Assembly: GCA_000226015.1 (NCBI GenBank)
Contig: JH152974.1
Location: 31,292 to 63,520 of the forward strand
Length of the DNA: 32,229 nt
From: Mnemiopsis leidyi
Lineage: Eukaryota > Ctenophora > Tentaculata > Lobata > Bolinopsidae
Direction of reading: 5' to 3'
Part shown: positions 10,111 to 21,170 of the stretch, piece after piece
How the letters are laid out: each line of letters begins with the position of its first letter
Numbering within the stretch: the stretch's first letter is position 1
Translations under genes and position numbers: made by a program
Notes under the pieces: generated by a model
Database searches by the model: none
Seen by the model: only the letters and a program-made list of their open reading frames with translations
What the model was told of the DNA's origin: nothing

Positions 10111-13100
10111 TTAGCTTTTGTATTTTTGGGCTTCCTCCATGAACTTCTTGAAATCTTCTTCTACATCACTGAAGTCATCTTCTTCCTCGAATTTGCTGAA
10201 AACAACCCAGATATACCCTTATTCTGTTTAGAAATTATCATGATTATGTCGTTTTAAGACAGTTTCCTACTCCTCGCAACACTTCTACACGGAACATACT
10301 AGAATGTGGAGACGTTGTGGAACGTCTACACATTTCCTACCGCCTACCCCGGACCAATGACACCAACTTAAGGGTGCAAAACACGGATATTAGAAACAAT
10401 TACAAATGAGACATTCGGTAATGAACAACATGATGAGTGCTGGGTCAGGAAGCAGAATGATGGTCCACTTTATCATTATAAAATATATCTTCGGAGGGTG
10501 TAGGACCTGTAGGTTAGCTATTTCTACAGTTCTAAGTAAACAGAGATGTGTCAACTCAAATGTAAGTACAGAACGTGTTAAATACACAGTGAGTTATTTC
10601 TAGTTTCTACTGTAACTTTCAAGTCAACGGACTACAAAGATGAGTTAACTTAAATGCAGGACTTTCAGTGAACTGTTCGTGGAAATAAAAGTGAACTTTA
10701 GATCACAGTTTTGACGCAATGGTATTGAAAGTCAGGTTGAAGTGACAGCTTGTGTGGTAATCTCACAAGCAGTAATGACAAACTGTCAAAATTTAATAAG
10801 TTCTCATACGCCAGTACATTGTTCATTGTTCAAGACATATTCCCATACTTATTAAACACACAGCATTGAAGTCACTTAAATCTAGTAACAACTACAACAA
10901 TAAGGACATCAGACACACGAAATACAAAACATAAGTATACACAGAACACCAATATGTCAGGACCGTGAACTAGAGAGGAAACAGCACGGCCAATAGAGTC
11001 AAGGATCGACCAACAAGTTAACAAATTAAGGAGAAATCAAGACCAGAGTCAAGGATCAACAAGTTAACAAATTAAGGAGGTAGCAAGACCAGAGCACAAT
11101 GTCAGAGAACAGTAAGTCCGTCCATTTACACGACAGACTGGAACAGGATTTAGTTAATTACACGGTGTCTTCCGTTCTGCTCGGTGTAAGGTTATGTGCC
11201 AAGGTGGCCAGGTCAGCAGTTTGCAATAAGACTGACAGTGCTCCTAGATTTAACTCCTTAGTGGTACATACCACGACATACCATTATGTTAGGACTAAAG
11301 ACGGTCTACAGAAAACGCTTAATAAGCACTTATTTACGTACATTTGTCATATGACCGGGGCAGGGTTATCAAGTATTACAACTTGTATTTTTTAAAGTTA
11401 CTGTTTTCTAAAGATCTCTAGACGCTGTAGAATGTACATGCTAGTCAGATATGGATGTTTACAAATAACTTACAGCATTTGCATGAGCCATTCCTCGTCG
11501 TAATCATCTGTAGCATATTCGTCCCACTCACCTGTGCAACAACACTGTTATTTAACTAAGTACATGGGCCTCAAGAAGTAGTGGTCAAGAAGACGGGGGA
11601 AATTTATTTATTTTATTTGTCGCAAATTTTTAAATTCAGTAAGATTATATAATTTGGGTTATGTGATATTTTAATCAGGTGAAGATAAGTAGAATACATT
11701 TGGCAGGAGTCCAGCCCGGACAAACTCACTAGAATTGCTGACAGGAAGACAGTCATCTCGGCCACTCCAGGTCTTGGTGGCAGAGTTACTGGGGGCCTGC
11801 TCCTCCTCTCTTATCTGCCAGCCCCCCTCGTTCAGCAGCAGCACATTCTCCACCATACTCCTTGTCTTTCTGTGTAACACGTGGTATAAACTTAAATGTA
11901 CACTGTATACTATACACACTACCATACATCGATTGTGGAGTTTTTTTTTGTCCGGATGATATTGATAATTTAAATGTCTCACAGTCATAAGCACTGATAA
12001 GCACTGATAAGGTTCTGGTAAACTTAAGGGTTCCGGTAAACTTAACAGGATCTATTGGACAAATCACGCGATGTGACCTTGTCATCTAGTGTATCTATGA
12101 AGAACTCTGGTATTCTGATAAGATAATGTAGAATCTCAGAACCAGACATGACGATGTATACGATGACAGAAGTTCAAATAAAAGTATGGACCAGAGAGTT
12201 TTGGCAAGGAGCCAGACTTACCCATCAAGGGCGTACTTGGTGCTGGCCTGGAGGTGCTGCATGATGCAGTTAAACCTCATTTCGTCAACCAGAGCTTTAA
12301 GACTCTTCCCGCATACCAGAAATATCTTAGCTACTGTCTCAAACTGTGTTGGGAAAATTGTATCAGAACTTTCGACCATTGACGGATTGCGTAAGTTAAG
12401 AATTTTCGAATGGAAGTAACGACTTGAAGTTTCGTAAAGTTTAAGGATTGAAGTTGGAAATTCAATTTCCATAAAAAATTGCTTAATGAACTCACAGCGA
12501 GAATAGTCCTGATCTGAACAAGAAGTAGACAGAGACTGGTAACTTGCTCTGCAAACAGGAACACTCTCAGTTCCCCCTCTGAAATGGAGAGATTTAATGT
12601 TAATGTTGAATTGTATCTAATCTCTCGTATACAGAAAGCAAATATTTGACGACAATCAAAAGTTTGCCTACAGAAAGCATGTAATGGTAGGATATTCAGC
12701 TAATAAATCGCTCGTGAATACCTTTGATGGTGTGGAAAAGTTCAGCGATCATAAGAGCAATGTTCTTGATCCTCTCTTGAGCTGCAGGGACCCGGGGATC
12801 AAGTCTCATACAGTTGTCGAACTCCCTGCAGCACTTGTGCACGACAGTGTCGAAGAAGGTGAGGGGAGGAGTGCCGGTGTGGGGAGGCACCTTGAGTGTC
12901 AGGTAGTTGATAATCTTACTGCCGATTATGTAGAAGTTCGGGTGGTTTTCTTCGTCCACTGACTGAGAAGAGCTTTTGTTAGGGTCTTCACTCTTTAAGA
13001 GTAGTATTCATCCATCACGAAAAACAGTTTGAATTTCATATACCTTGTTTATAATTATACTTTTACAGATCTTTGCTTGATAACAAATAGGAAACGAGCT

Positions 13101-14041
13101 TGACACTTCAGAAACTTACAAATTCAAAGACGTCCTCCACAATTTGGTGATAGGTATTGACGGAAGTTGTCCAACTCTTGATAGTTTCGACAGCTGACTC
13201 CATTACTGACTCCACGTCTTGCGGTGTTCTGTACAGTAGAGCTAGCTTCTTCTTTACCTGACGTTGTGAGTTTATGGAATTAAGCCTTAATTCCAAGATT
13301 TTAAAGTTTCTTTCCAGGACGATACTCTAAAGAATCCTTAAAGTTAGTACTACTTTGTCACAAAGTACTACTTAGTGGTACAACTTTGCCACGAACACAA
13401 CAATTTTATTCATTATTTGAAACACGAGGAAAATAAGTAGAACTAACGTCATTGATTGCCATTTCATCATCAGCCCTGGACTTTTTCTTGAAGTTTTCAG
13501 GAGTGTACAAAACGATCGTCTTTTCTGGTTTTCTGAAACCAGGAACAAACTCCGATGCAGAAACAGAGAGATTAGTAGATGAAGGTTGCTGGTGGGCTTG
13601 TTGAATCGGAAGTTGTTGCTGGGGCGGGATGCGCTGAGCAGGTACATGCTGAGGGGACATGTGAGCTGCATGCATGTTGGGGGAGAGCTGCGGGGCAACA
13701 GCACTGGCCATGGTGTTCTGTACAGGGGAGCCGTGAGTCGGTGGTACACGCGGGCCTACAGAGAACCCTCCACCTAGAGCCTGTAGAAAGTCCATCTGGC
13801 TGACAGGACGGGTCGGATTGCTCAGCGCGGCGGCTCTGTTTGTATCAGTGGGATGGTACACATCCTGCATTAGCATCCCGTTGTTTGGCTGGCCTGGACG
13901 CTGACCTACTCCCATGTTCTTCATGCCAAAAGCAAGTTCCTCCATGGGGCCACGATGTTGGTATTGGTGGGGTGGCATCTGGTGTCCCATGTTAAGTGGA
14001 AACTGCTGCCCTCCTTGATATCCTCCTTGACCGTGTGACAT
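10111..14041 (-). CDS. PAIP1: Poly(A)-binding-protein-interacting protein 1-like
   Basis: Eight coding exons (high to low): 14041-13448, 13257-13120, 12962-12722, 12578-12496, 12343-12222, 11869-11730, 11531-11474 and 10195-10111. All have GT/AG boundaries and compatible phases. They total 1,461 bases, or 486 residues, close to the vertebrate PAIP1 length. Residues 1-155 are a Gly/Pro/Gln/Met-rich disordered tail. Residues about 157-168 form a PAM2 motif (SASEFVPGF), which in this family binds the MLLE domain of PABP. Residues about 199-415 form the helical MIF4G-like core that contacts eIF4A (VKKKLALLYRTPQDVES, FYIIGSKIINYLTLKV, FETVAKIFLVCGKSLKAL). The end is strongly acidic (YATDDYDEEW, EEEDDFSDVEEDF), matching the C-terminal acidic PABP-binding region. 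The role is to stimulate translation by bridging PABP and the initiation machinery in the cytoplasm. An acceptor-like TTATAG just before the ATG suggests a 5' untranslated exon. The acceptor of exon 6 has a close alternative, but the one chosen keeps frame and polypyrimidine context. Confidence 0.88.
10995..11092. repeat. About 50-bp tandem duplication in a PAIP1 intron
   Basis: Copy 1 is at 10995-11044 and copy 2 at 11045-11092. They share AGAGTCAAGGATC and AACAAGTTAACAAATTAAGG and differ by a 3-base gap and a few substitutions. The duplication sits in the last PAIP1 intron (10196-11473). A 98-codon plus-strand open frame at 11099-11395 begins just after it. That frame has no recognisable similarity and is not called as a gene. 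Confidence 0.8.
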
Positions 14042-14535
14042 ATCTATAAGAAGTTTTGTTTGAAGTTAAAAACGGACTGAAAATATAACTTCTAACAATA
14101 CTTTAGATAATTCTAATTTTTAAGATGAAATTGAAAATTTACGTTTCCAATAGGACAGGAAATTGTGTATCTCTGCAATCAAATCACTAACTGTAGTAAA
14201 CTCTTAATAAATTACAGATCAGAATCCTAATAATCTTATTATCCTGAAATCTGTGCAGCCTATAAAAATTGTTTGGATGAAAATTTAGTGATAGCATTAT
14301 GCTTCGACAAACAGTTTTAACTAAAGTCTATCCAAGACTTATTATTTACAAGTTGGAGCAACTTCACTCGTCATCAACGAGACATAAATATCGTAACTGA
14401 TGGCTCAACAACGTAATCAATGATTAAGGAGGCCAAAAATCTCGACAAGCGAAAATCTTGAGAACTTCCCCTATGGCCTCTTAATGATTTATGGCTTATT
14501 TAAAGTCTTAGGGTTCCCTTAGAAAACCGAAATTC
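14042..14535. other. Intergenic spacer between PAIP1 and NDUFB9
   Basis: 494 bases separate the NDUFB9 stop from the PAIP1 start on the same strand. The stretch is AT-rich, with no gene seen. It must hold the NDUFB9 3' end and the PAIP1 promoter or 5' untranslated region, but no individual site can be supported. Confidence 0.4.
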
Positions 14536-17500
14536 CTAGATATCGTCCTCATATCCGACAAGATGAGATCTCTTGTGATTTCGGGTGATCAGAGATCTCC
14601 AAGCAGGTCTCTTGTCCCATTCCCACTCTTTTAGTCCGCTTATGTTCCGATCGAGTTGCCATTCCTTGATGAACCACGATTGTTCGGGAGGAGCCACTGA
14701 AATGATACCGAAGTTAACTTAGTTTATTCTGCGAATTATATTCCCTTGAGCAAAAGAAAAATATTATTCAGCTTGTTCACGTTCAACTGGAAGGCTGCCA
14801 TTCCCCCACTTTATTTTCTCTAGGAGAATTTAGCCATTTCTTCTTGGCGGCCAGCTCTTAGGAATAGGACAAAAGTACAGGCAGAAGTCTGAATGACACA
14901 ACAGAATGGATTTAAACCAACCCACAATGGATTTTAATTAGAACTCATCAGCAAACACATAAACATTTGTTTTACGTCGGATTATTTCGCATCACGTCGC
15001 ACATAATTTTGTGCAAAAGATATGATCAATTTTCAGTGGGATTAATTCGCAATAATTTTTGAAGAAATAAAATGTCCGATACAGCCTATAATTTCCTCGC
15101 TCTACCCGGCAGAGATCTGATGTGATAGATAAGATCTTATCTGCTTGTTCCAACAGGGACTAATATCGTACTTAGAAGCGGTTATTACCCGATAATTCAT
15201 AATCGCTACATCAGGTGATAATCACCAGAAAAACGTGCGATTTTCGGCCTCAGTATGCGATCATCGACAGTCACCAGTCCAGGGAGAATATCTGTAGACA
15301 ATCTCGTTTACGCAAGATAATCTCCTATTGAGCGATTATCGAGATATTACGTCAGGTTCTCCTGATTATGATCTCAGTTTCTGGAGATAACAAGATCAGC
15401 CAGAAAGCATATCACTTGCTTATCACTTCTTCGTAATCTGCACTCCCAGGGGTCGGGAGCGGCCAGGCGGCCGGCCGCCATCACCTTATGACCCCCATCG
15501 GCTTATGACTAAGGTGTAAAGGTAAGATTCTATCATAAATAAATATTCAAGACGCGACGCGCACGCCGCGCAAAAAATTCTAATCATTATTTAGCTTCAG
15601 CGGCGTACGGATATCTGAAAGTTTTGGGTTCCTATGAGACAGAATGTGGCCCACATTGTCTTAACATTGGAAATTTGACGTCGTTTATCGTTGACCATCT
15701 GGCAAAAACTAGACTCGAGCCAAAAATAAAAGTAGCCAATAGAGGTACGATGAGTAATCTATAACAATTAACAGGACAAACCTTTACAGCTGTTTTAATA
15801 GTACATCGGTGGTTAAAATTGGTAGAATTAATGTCAGACGATTAGCCAGGCAGAGATTTTAGGACGGAGAACCTAGGCTAATTAAGATTTTGATAACCCT
15901 AATTAGGTTTAATCATCTGAGTAACTTCAAGAAAAGCAATGCAACTGTTTAAATTCAATGTCTACCAACACTGCAAATATAATCTCCTGGTTGTTTTTAT
16001 TGAGAGAGAGAGAGAGCAGTTCAGATACACGCAGATAATCTACAATTAGCTAAAGGGCCGATTATTTGGCGATATCCGACCATCGGAAAGATTTTTGTCA
16101 AAAACACCGTTTAATTTTTAAACTACCCTTAATCATTAGTTATGGGCTATGACAAGCACATGCTTACTCACAATCGCCTATCGGAATCAACTTATACTTA
16201 TACAAAAGGCAAAAAATTAATGAAATATTGCCTCGTTGTTAACATTACATTAAATGACAGTGATTTACTGGTCATTAATTATAGAACTCTTTAAAATTAG
16301 TACCAAGGCGAATTCACGTGCAAACTGGTTGAATATTGTCATGACAACGAATAAATAATTTCAACATTTTAATTTTGTTACAGTTTCTCCGTTTCAGTTG
16401 AAGGTGCCAAGGATTTACTCTGGTACTGTATAAAGCTGAAGGTGTGTAATTCCAAGGTGTGTAATTCCCAGAAGTATTACCAAGACAAATGACAAAAGTA
16501 TGGCTCTACAACAGCACGTAGCAGAGTGGGTGTATATGCTGCTAGGAGGCGAGACATTACCATGTCCAGAATTAACACCAGGTTGTATCAGCTGCGTTGT
16601 TGCTGTTTTCTGCACTATGTTGACGTTTATCTATGTGGTACACCAACGCGCTGCCGCTCAACTAGCGTCGATCAATGTGAGTTTACTCTGTTTAACCTCT
16701 GCTCTGTTGGCGGCGATTATCTATTATTCCATATTTGTAGTGCGATCTAGATTTGTTGCACATTGAGCTTTAAACACCGACAAATATTTACTCGGTGTGA
16801 ATTTCGAATATCACTTTAACCACTTCAACTTTCAGGCTGACAAAAATGTGCTTTATCAAGAGATAAAGCAACTCCGTAACCTATCTTATGAGATGATAGA
16901 CAGTATGGTGGCGGAGGAATCTGAAGAATCTTTACCCAACGATTCGCAGCTTGTTCAGTGTGACTCGTCCGACAGCTGCAAGTCGTTGGATTTGAGTAGA
17001 CATGCCCAGTATGTCAGGAAACTAGCCACGCTCTTTGAAAATCAGTGTGAATGCCGTCTTATGGGCAGATCACTACCTTCACTACCTTCGCTGCAAAGCT
17101 CAATTCCTAGTTAGTTTAATTCAATTCGACTGTGTATATTCAGTATTTATATCAGCTCAGTTGCTTTTTCATTGCGTTATGAAGGAACTATATTTAATAT
17201 TACATATGGAACATCGACTAGAGAATAATCGTTTTTATATATAAAATAATAACAACCATTACTCAAAAGGTAGGCGGACTATTTAGCTAAAGGACTATTT
17301 AGCTAACGGACTTTTCGGCTAAATTTAGCTAAATGGTCCTTTAGCTATAAAGTCCGATTAGCGGACTATTTAGCTAAATATGATCTGTTCTACTCTACTG
17401 TTTAAGTGTTAAGATAGATATGGAGACATATGATCTAGGGCCACTCATTCTATTCACAACTCGTGTAAACCCCGATTCAGCCTTTTAGCTAAATAGTCCT

Positions 17501-19973
17501 TCAGCCTACCGTATAGATTGAAGGACTGTGAGGGCTAATTAGGACCGAAAGGGCTTATTATCGATCGTTTTCACTTTCAGATCATTGCATTGGTCTTGCA
17601 ATGCGATCCTGTCCGCTTAGTCAACCATCTTGCGTTGCAGCGCGGGATCAAAATGCCTTGACTCTGGCAATGAGATCTGACGTTGCAGCACGGAATCAAA
17701 ATGCCTTAACCCAAACCCTAAAGAAGTAAAACATTTATAAGGGAGTAACGATCCCGAAATATTATCGTCTTCGATAATGGATCCATCTACTAGTCCAACT
17801 ATCACCAAGAACAGACAGCACAAAGAGAACACCTACTACAGATGCGTCGAACAGACTACCTGTAAGGCCCGGATCACTCTCACTGCTGGAGCCCTCTCTT
17901 CTTCTCTGCCTACACACTCCCACCCGTCACAAGAAGCAACTATCGCAGTGTTGGAGGTGAAGAACTCGATCAAGAAGCGGTCTGCGGTAACCGACATGAC
18001 TACAAAGGAGATCGTTGCTGACTCTCTTGGAGCTTTAGATTTTGAAGGGGTGGCGAACTTCAACTGCAAGATATCCTCCCTCTCGAAGATGGGTAAACGT
18101 GCACGACAGAAAGCCAACAAGACACCTCAACCCCCTACATCTTTACGAGACATCGCCATCCCCCTACCTACAAGGGAGAACCTGCTGCTCTGGGACTCTG
18201 GATATACCGAAGGGGGAAGAAGTTTTATGTTTTGTTCTATTGATAATGTTAATTTACTTTCTGAGTCTGATCACTTAATGCTTGATGTTACGTTCAGTTC
18301 ATCTCCACAGCTGTGGACACAGCTTTTGACTGTTCATGGTTTGTATGATTCGGGGTGGCACATGCCACTAGTTTATGGTTTGTTACCTGGGAAAACCCAG
18401 GTTATGTACTCAGACTTTCTTTCTGAGCTTGATGCGTTTGCTGATTATGATCCTCAGTCGGCTTTGTGTGATTTTGAACGGGGCTTACATAACGCCATAT
18501 CCTCTGTCTGGCCCTCGGCCACAGTCAGAGGCTGCTATTTTCATTTCAAGCAGGCGTTGTGGTTTAAGATGCAGGCTTTTGAGCTTGTCCCCGAGTACAA
18601 AGTCTTGTCCTCTCCTGTAAGGAAGTGGTTTAAGATCACTGGTGCTCTTCCCTTCATGGAGCCTGGCTCCGTCGTCGATGTTTAGCAGAATGAAATTGTT
18701 GGTAATCTCCCGCAGGAGATGATTGAGTTCGCCTCTTATTTTGAGAGGACTTGGATTGGTACTGCTGCCAGTCCGTCAGTCTTCGACAAGTTTTGTGGAA
18801 CCAGTACGACTCAGTACTGGCAGAAATGCCACGTTCCAACAACCTTGTCGAATGATGAGACAAGGTACCAATACAAAGCTTAATCTCGAAATACGTTGTT
18901 TACTTTATTCTGTAAGAATCTGCGAATTAAACATGATAAAATGTCAAATGAAACGTTTAGCTAAATGGTCCATTAGCTAAATAGTCCGAAAAGAGGACGA
19001 TTTAGCTAAAAATGAAACGAGTAACATTTTAGCTATATGGTCCGATCCAAGGACTATTTAGCTAAAATATAATTTAGGTGAAAAGACCCTTTTAGCTAAA
19101 TAGTCCGTTAGCTATAAAGTCCTGGAATCACTCAAAATAATGAAAACCTAAATAAACAGGCAACATAACAACGTACTTGACATGTGACGAGGAATGTAGA
19201 TCTGCCTGTCATAGGCAGTGCCCTCCGGACATTCTGGGTGGATGATGGGTTCAGGATGTTTGTATTTCTCGTAGAGGCCCACACCCTCCTCGTACAGCTG
19301 TTTCTGTCTTCTCGGATCTTTCACCTGGGACAAAACTTCTTGTAAATTCAAACACAACAACAGGACTTAACTTCTTTAAAGGGAATCAGAGAACGTGGAA
19401 AAAGGAAGCTATTCAATGTCACGTTAAATATCACATTTCATATGATACCAAAGTCTCCTAAATTCCCTTTATTCATAAATTGTACCGTTACACAGTATCA
19501 CAAAAGTTAGTGTGCAAACGTTTGGACTTGTTGCTCTGCCTCTGACGAATAGATTCGTAATTTTTTGAAAAAAAATCACTCGAGTAATACAAACATTCAT
19601 AAAAACATGTTCATTTTCGCCCCTTTTAATTTTCTAATACTTGGATCACGTGCTCTTTGGGCAACTTTTAAATCTATTTGGCCCATCGAAATAAATGTTA
19701 TGAGAGGCCGAGCAATAAGTCCGTTCATTGACATACTGAATTAAGGGACATAAAATTACATGATAATTTGCGATCATATACACTACTTACATCCTTGTTC
19801 TTGTCAAAGAGATACCTAATCCTAACCATATCTCTCCTTTGAATCTCCATATCTTTCCACTCATAACTCCATACAGTTTGTAGGCACACGCGGTAGAGTC
19901 TGCAAACTCGCTGAGCATGTGTTAATCCATCGTAGTTGAAGGACCCAAATATAAAAGGGATTTTCCTCGCCAT
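14536..19973 (-). CDS. NDUFB9: NADH dehydrogenase 1 beta subcomplex subunit 9 (LYR protein)
   Basis: Three exons: 19973-19791, 19324-19177 and 14696-14536, with GT/AG boundaries and phases that fit. They total 492 bases and encode 163 residues. NDUFB9 (B22) is an accessory subunit of mitochondrial complex I in the membrane arm and belongs to the LYR family. Exon 1 shows the LYR-type N-terminus (LTHAQRVCRLYRVCLQTVWSYEW, in short LYR near residue 27, then RIRYLFDKNKDV). Exon 2 continues as expected for the family (YKHPEPIIHPECPEGTAYDR). Exon 3 (APPEQSWFIKEW to GYEDDI, stop at 14536-14538) is Trp-rich and fits by phase, but its similarity is weaker. The family usually has a WHP..YPEYFAKRE-like segment that I did not find, so a further exon of 3n bases inside the 4.5-kb intron, or lineage divergence, is possible. 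Intron 2 contains an antisense gene and a transposon. The start lies 273 bases downstream of the PARP16 stop. Confidence 0.8.
16429..16435 (+). promoter_or_regulatory. TATA-box candidate for the nested membrane-protein gene
   Basis: TATAAAG lies about 65 bases upstream of the ATG at 16500. An about 15-base near-tandem repeat (AAGGTGTGTAATTCC) sits between them at about 16439-16470. Position and consensus suit a core promoter, but such motifs occur by chance in AT-rich DNA. Confidence 0.3.
16500..17114 (+). CDS. Small single-pass membrane protein, nested antisense gene
   Basis: Two exons, 16500-16676 and 16836-17114, joined in phase 0 at a good donor (AAT|GTGAGT) and acceptor (TTTCAG|GCT). 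They encode 151 residues. The ATG has A at -3 and G at +4. Residues about 28-47 are a hydrophobic helix (CISCVVAVFCTMLTFIYVV). After it come a short helical segment (NVLYQEIKQLRNL), an acidic stretch (MVAEESEESLPND) and a Ser/Leu-rich tail. No cleavable signal peptide is evident, so the helix may be a signal anchor. I do not recognise the family. The gene lies entirely inside NDUFB9 intron 2 on the opposite strand. If the intron is retained, the frame stays open to 16766 and adds a second hydrophobic segment (88 residues in all). Codon-level support is moderate and rests on the matching phase and splice signals. Confidence 0.6.
17276..17499. repeat. Left subterminal GGACTATTTAGCTAA array
   Basis: Copies or close variants lie at about 17276-17290, 17292-17306, 17308-17322, 17324-17339, 17341-17355, 17362-17376 and 17483-17499. 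The motif occurs in both orientations, and two abutting copies would form the palindrome GGACTATTTAGCTAAATAGTCC. Arrays of this kind near transposon ends are candidate transposase-binding sites. Confidence 0.85.
17777..18855 (+). pseudogene. FLYWCH zinc-finger MULE transposase, broken
   Basis: An open frame of 302 codons (17777-18685) starts within a FLYWCH-type zinc finger (YYRCVEQTTCKARI, then THSHP; C-x5-C and H-x-H). It continues into the MULE transposase core (LMLDVTF for the first Asp, LCDFERGLHNAI for the second acidic site, RGCYFHFKQALW). A TAG at 18683-18685 interrupts it. The same frame resumes (EMIEFASYFERTWIG), then a frameshift near 18793 moves to another frame that ends in a MULE signature, PRSNNLVE, just before TGA. 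The rest of the C-terminus is missing. The N-terminal part of the zinc finger also appears incomplete. It is inactive as it stands. Confidence 0.85.
18955..19126. repeat. Right subterminal TTAGCTAAATAGTCC array
   Basis: At least seven copies or variants of the motif in the left array, again in both orientations, for example near 18957-18972, 18974-18988, 19002-19016, 19030-19045, 19053-19066, 19089-19106 and 19108-19122. The last copy ends 7 bases before the transposon terminus, mirroring the left end. Confidence 0.85.
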
Positions 19974-20246
19974 AGACTCTGATAGAAAAATTAGTAATTA
20001 AGTTCATAGGGTAAATTTAATTTTCACAAATTTCGTAGTTTTTACATAAAAAGCAGGGCCATAAAATTTTAAAATCTAGGAAAAAATCAAAGGAAAAATG
20101 TGTGAGTCATTATAAGTATGGTAAAAGGAAAATTTTTGCAGCAGTATGCAGTCAGTCAGGAAAGAGAAGGAGATGATTATATTACTGATCAGTGATCATC
20201 AAAGTAACAATTCAAACATTTTAATCAGCTTAACTAATTAACAAAT

Positions 20247-21170
20247 TTATCCCAACCAATTAAAAACATTTTTGGTCCATTTGCTTAAAACACCCTTGGA
20301 GCCTAAACAAATAAATACAAGAATCAAACCGTAAATCAATACAAAACCATAACATCTGAAGAACATAACCAATTTACTTTCAGCTTTTTTATTTGAAGGC
20401 TTCATCTGTCTAGAACAGTAAAGAAACATGTGAGACACTACAATGTGATCATTGTTCTGAACAACGTAATAATTGTGGGGCAAAGATGCAGTTTTTAAGC
20501 TTATACCAGAGAGTTTTTCTTTTCCTTTCTTGACTTGATCACTGTTTATGACTTTACAAACTAAAACACAAGTCATGTTTTGACAAATACAAGAATTTTG
20601 CCACGATTTTCCCTGCTTTGTAAAAGATAAAGCAACGTCCAAATCACTGCTAAGGTATATGCCAGGGCCAAAAAGAGCTCTCTTATTTAGGTGCCCAGTA
20701 AGCCCATTCTGCAAGATACTGAACACATTCTCAGTATGTGTTCCATGAAATCCAATTGTATAACCATTGACACTAGCTAAATTTTCAAACTGCTTTGACA
20801 TTTTGGGGCTCTTTAGCTGAACAATAAATGTTGGTGTCTGCTTCACATTTTTGTGACCTACCAAATCAACAAAAGAGTTATCTTCATAAGGTAGAACTGT
20901 AAGTTGACGAGCCAAAAGAGACACCCAATCAATAAACCTTTGATTTTCAACAGCACTGTTAGCCACACCAATTGGAGGAAATTTAATTTGACTATGACAT
21001 CTTGCAAGATGCTCAATAGAGGATACAAAAGAAGGCAAGGGCTTTATCAATGATTCTCCTTTGAATGAGTTTAGGGATGCAAAAAGTATTGATAAGATAA
21101 AATCAAGAGCAAAGTCATCTTTCTTGTCTTTAATAGCAAATTCTGGGCATGTTGACGTTGATGGTTTCAT
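20247..21170 (-). CDS. PARP16: PARP16-like mono-ADP-ribosyltransferase, tail-anchored
   Basis: An intact single-exon frame of 307 residues, against about 320 for vertebrate PARP16. PARP16 is an ER and nuclear-envelope mono-ADP-ribosyltransferase linked to the unfolded-protein response. The N-terminal helical region (1-95) is followed by the catalytic fold. The NAD-binding His lies in GFHGTHTENVFSIL (His142). A Tyr lies in FGPGIYLSSDLDVAL (Tyr172). The third site lies near NNDHIVVSHMFLY (Tyr251 or the His four residues before it). The arrangement is H-Y-x and lacks the Glu of polymer-forming PARPs, as expected for a mono-transferase. Residues about 270-290 (FFRCYGFVLIYGLILVFICL) form the C-terminal membrane anchor, followed by a short basic/aromatic tail. 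It is adjacent to and co-directional with NDUFB9. The lack of introns is notable. Confidence 0.92.
   Translation of the reverse strand: MKPSTSTCPEFAIKDKKDDFALDFILSILFASLNSFKGESLIKPLPSFVSSIEHLARCHSQIKFPPIGVANSAVENQRFIDWVSLLARQLTVLPYEDNSFVDLVGHKNVKQTPTFIVQLKSPKMSKQFENLASVNGYTIGFHGTHTENVFSILQNGLTGHLNKRALFGPGIYLSSDLDVALSFTKQGKSWQNSCICQNMTCVLVCKVINSDQVKKGKEKLSGISLKTASLPHNYYVVQNNDHIVVSHMFLYCSRQMKPSNKKAESKLVMFFRCYGFVLIYGLILVFICLGSKGVLSKWTKNVFNWLG

Larger units (their letters stand above)
17269..19129 (+). mobile_element. MULE-type DNA transposon with FLYWCH-transposase relic
   Basis: The 1,861-base element is bounded by 8-base direct repeats ACTCAAAA at 17261-17268 and 19130-19137, possibly 9 bases with one mismatch. 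Each end starts with G, and 7 bases in from both ends is GGACT followed by T/A-rich ATTTAGCTAA-type units, so the termini are inverted and co-linear. Arrays of a 15-base motif, GGACTATTTAGCTAA, occupy both subterminal regions. Inside is a broken transposase gene (17777-18855). A 48-base-spaced duplication (GTTGCAGC..GG.ATCAAAATGCC) lies at about 17634-17710. The element sits inside NDUFB9 intron 2. Confidence 0.82.

Noticed and set aside
11099..11395. 98-codon plus-strand open frame in the last PAIP1 intron
   Set aside because: No similarity recognised, low-complexity surroundings, and length within chance for this composition.
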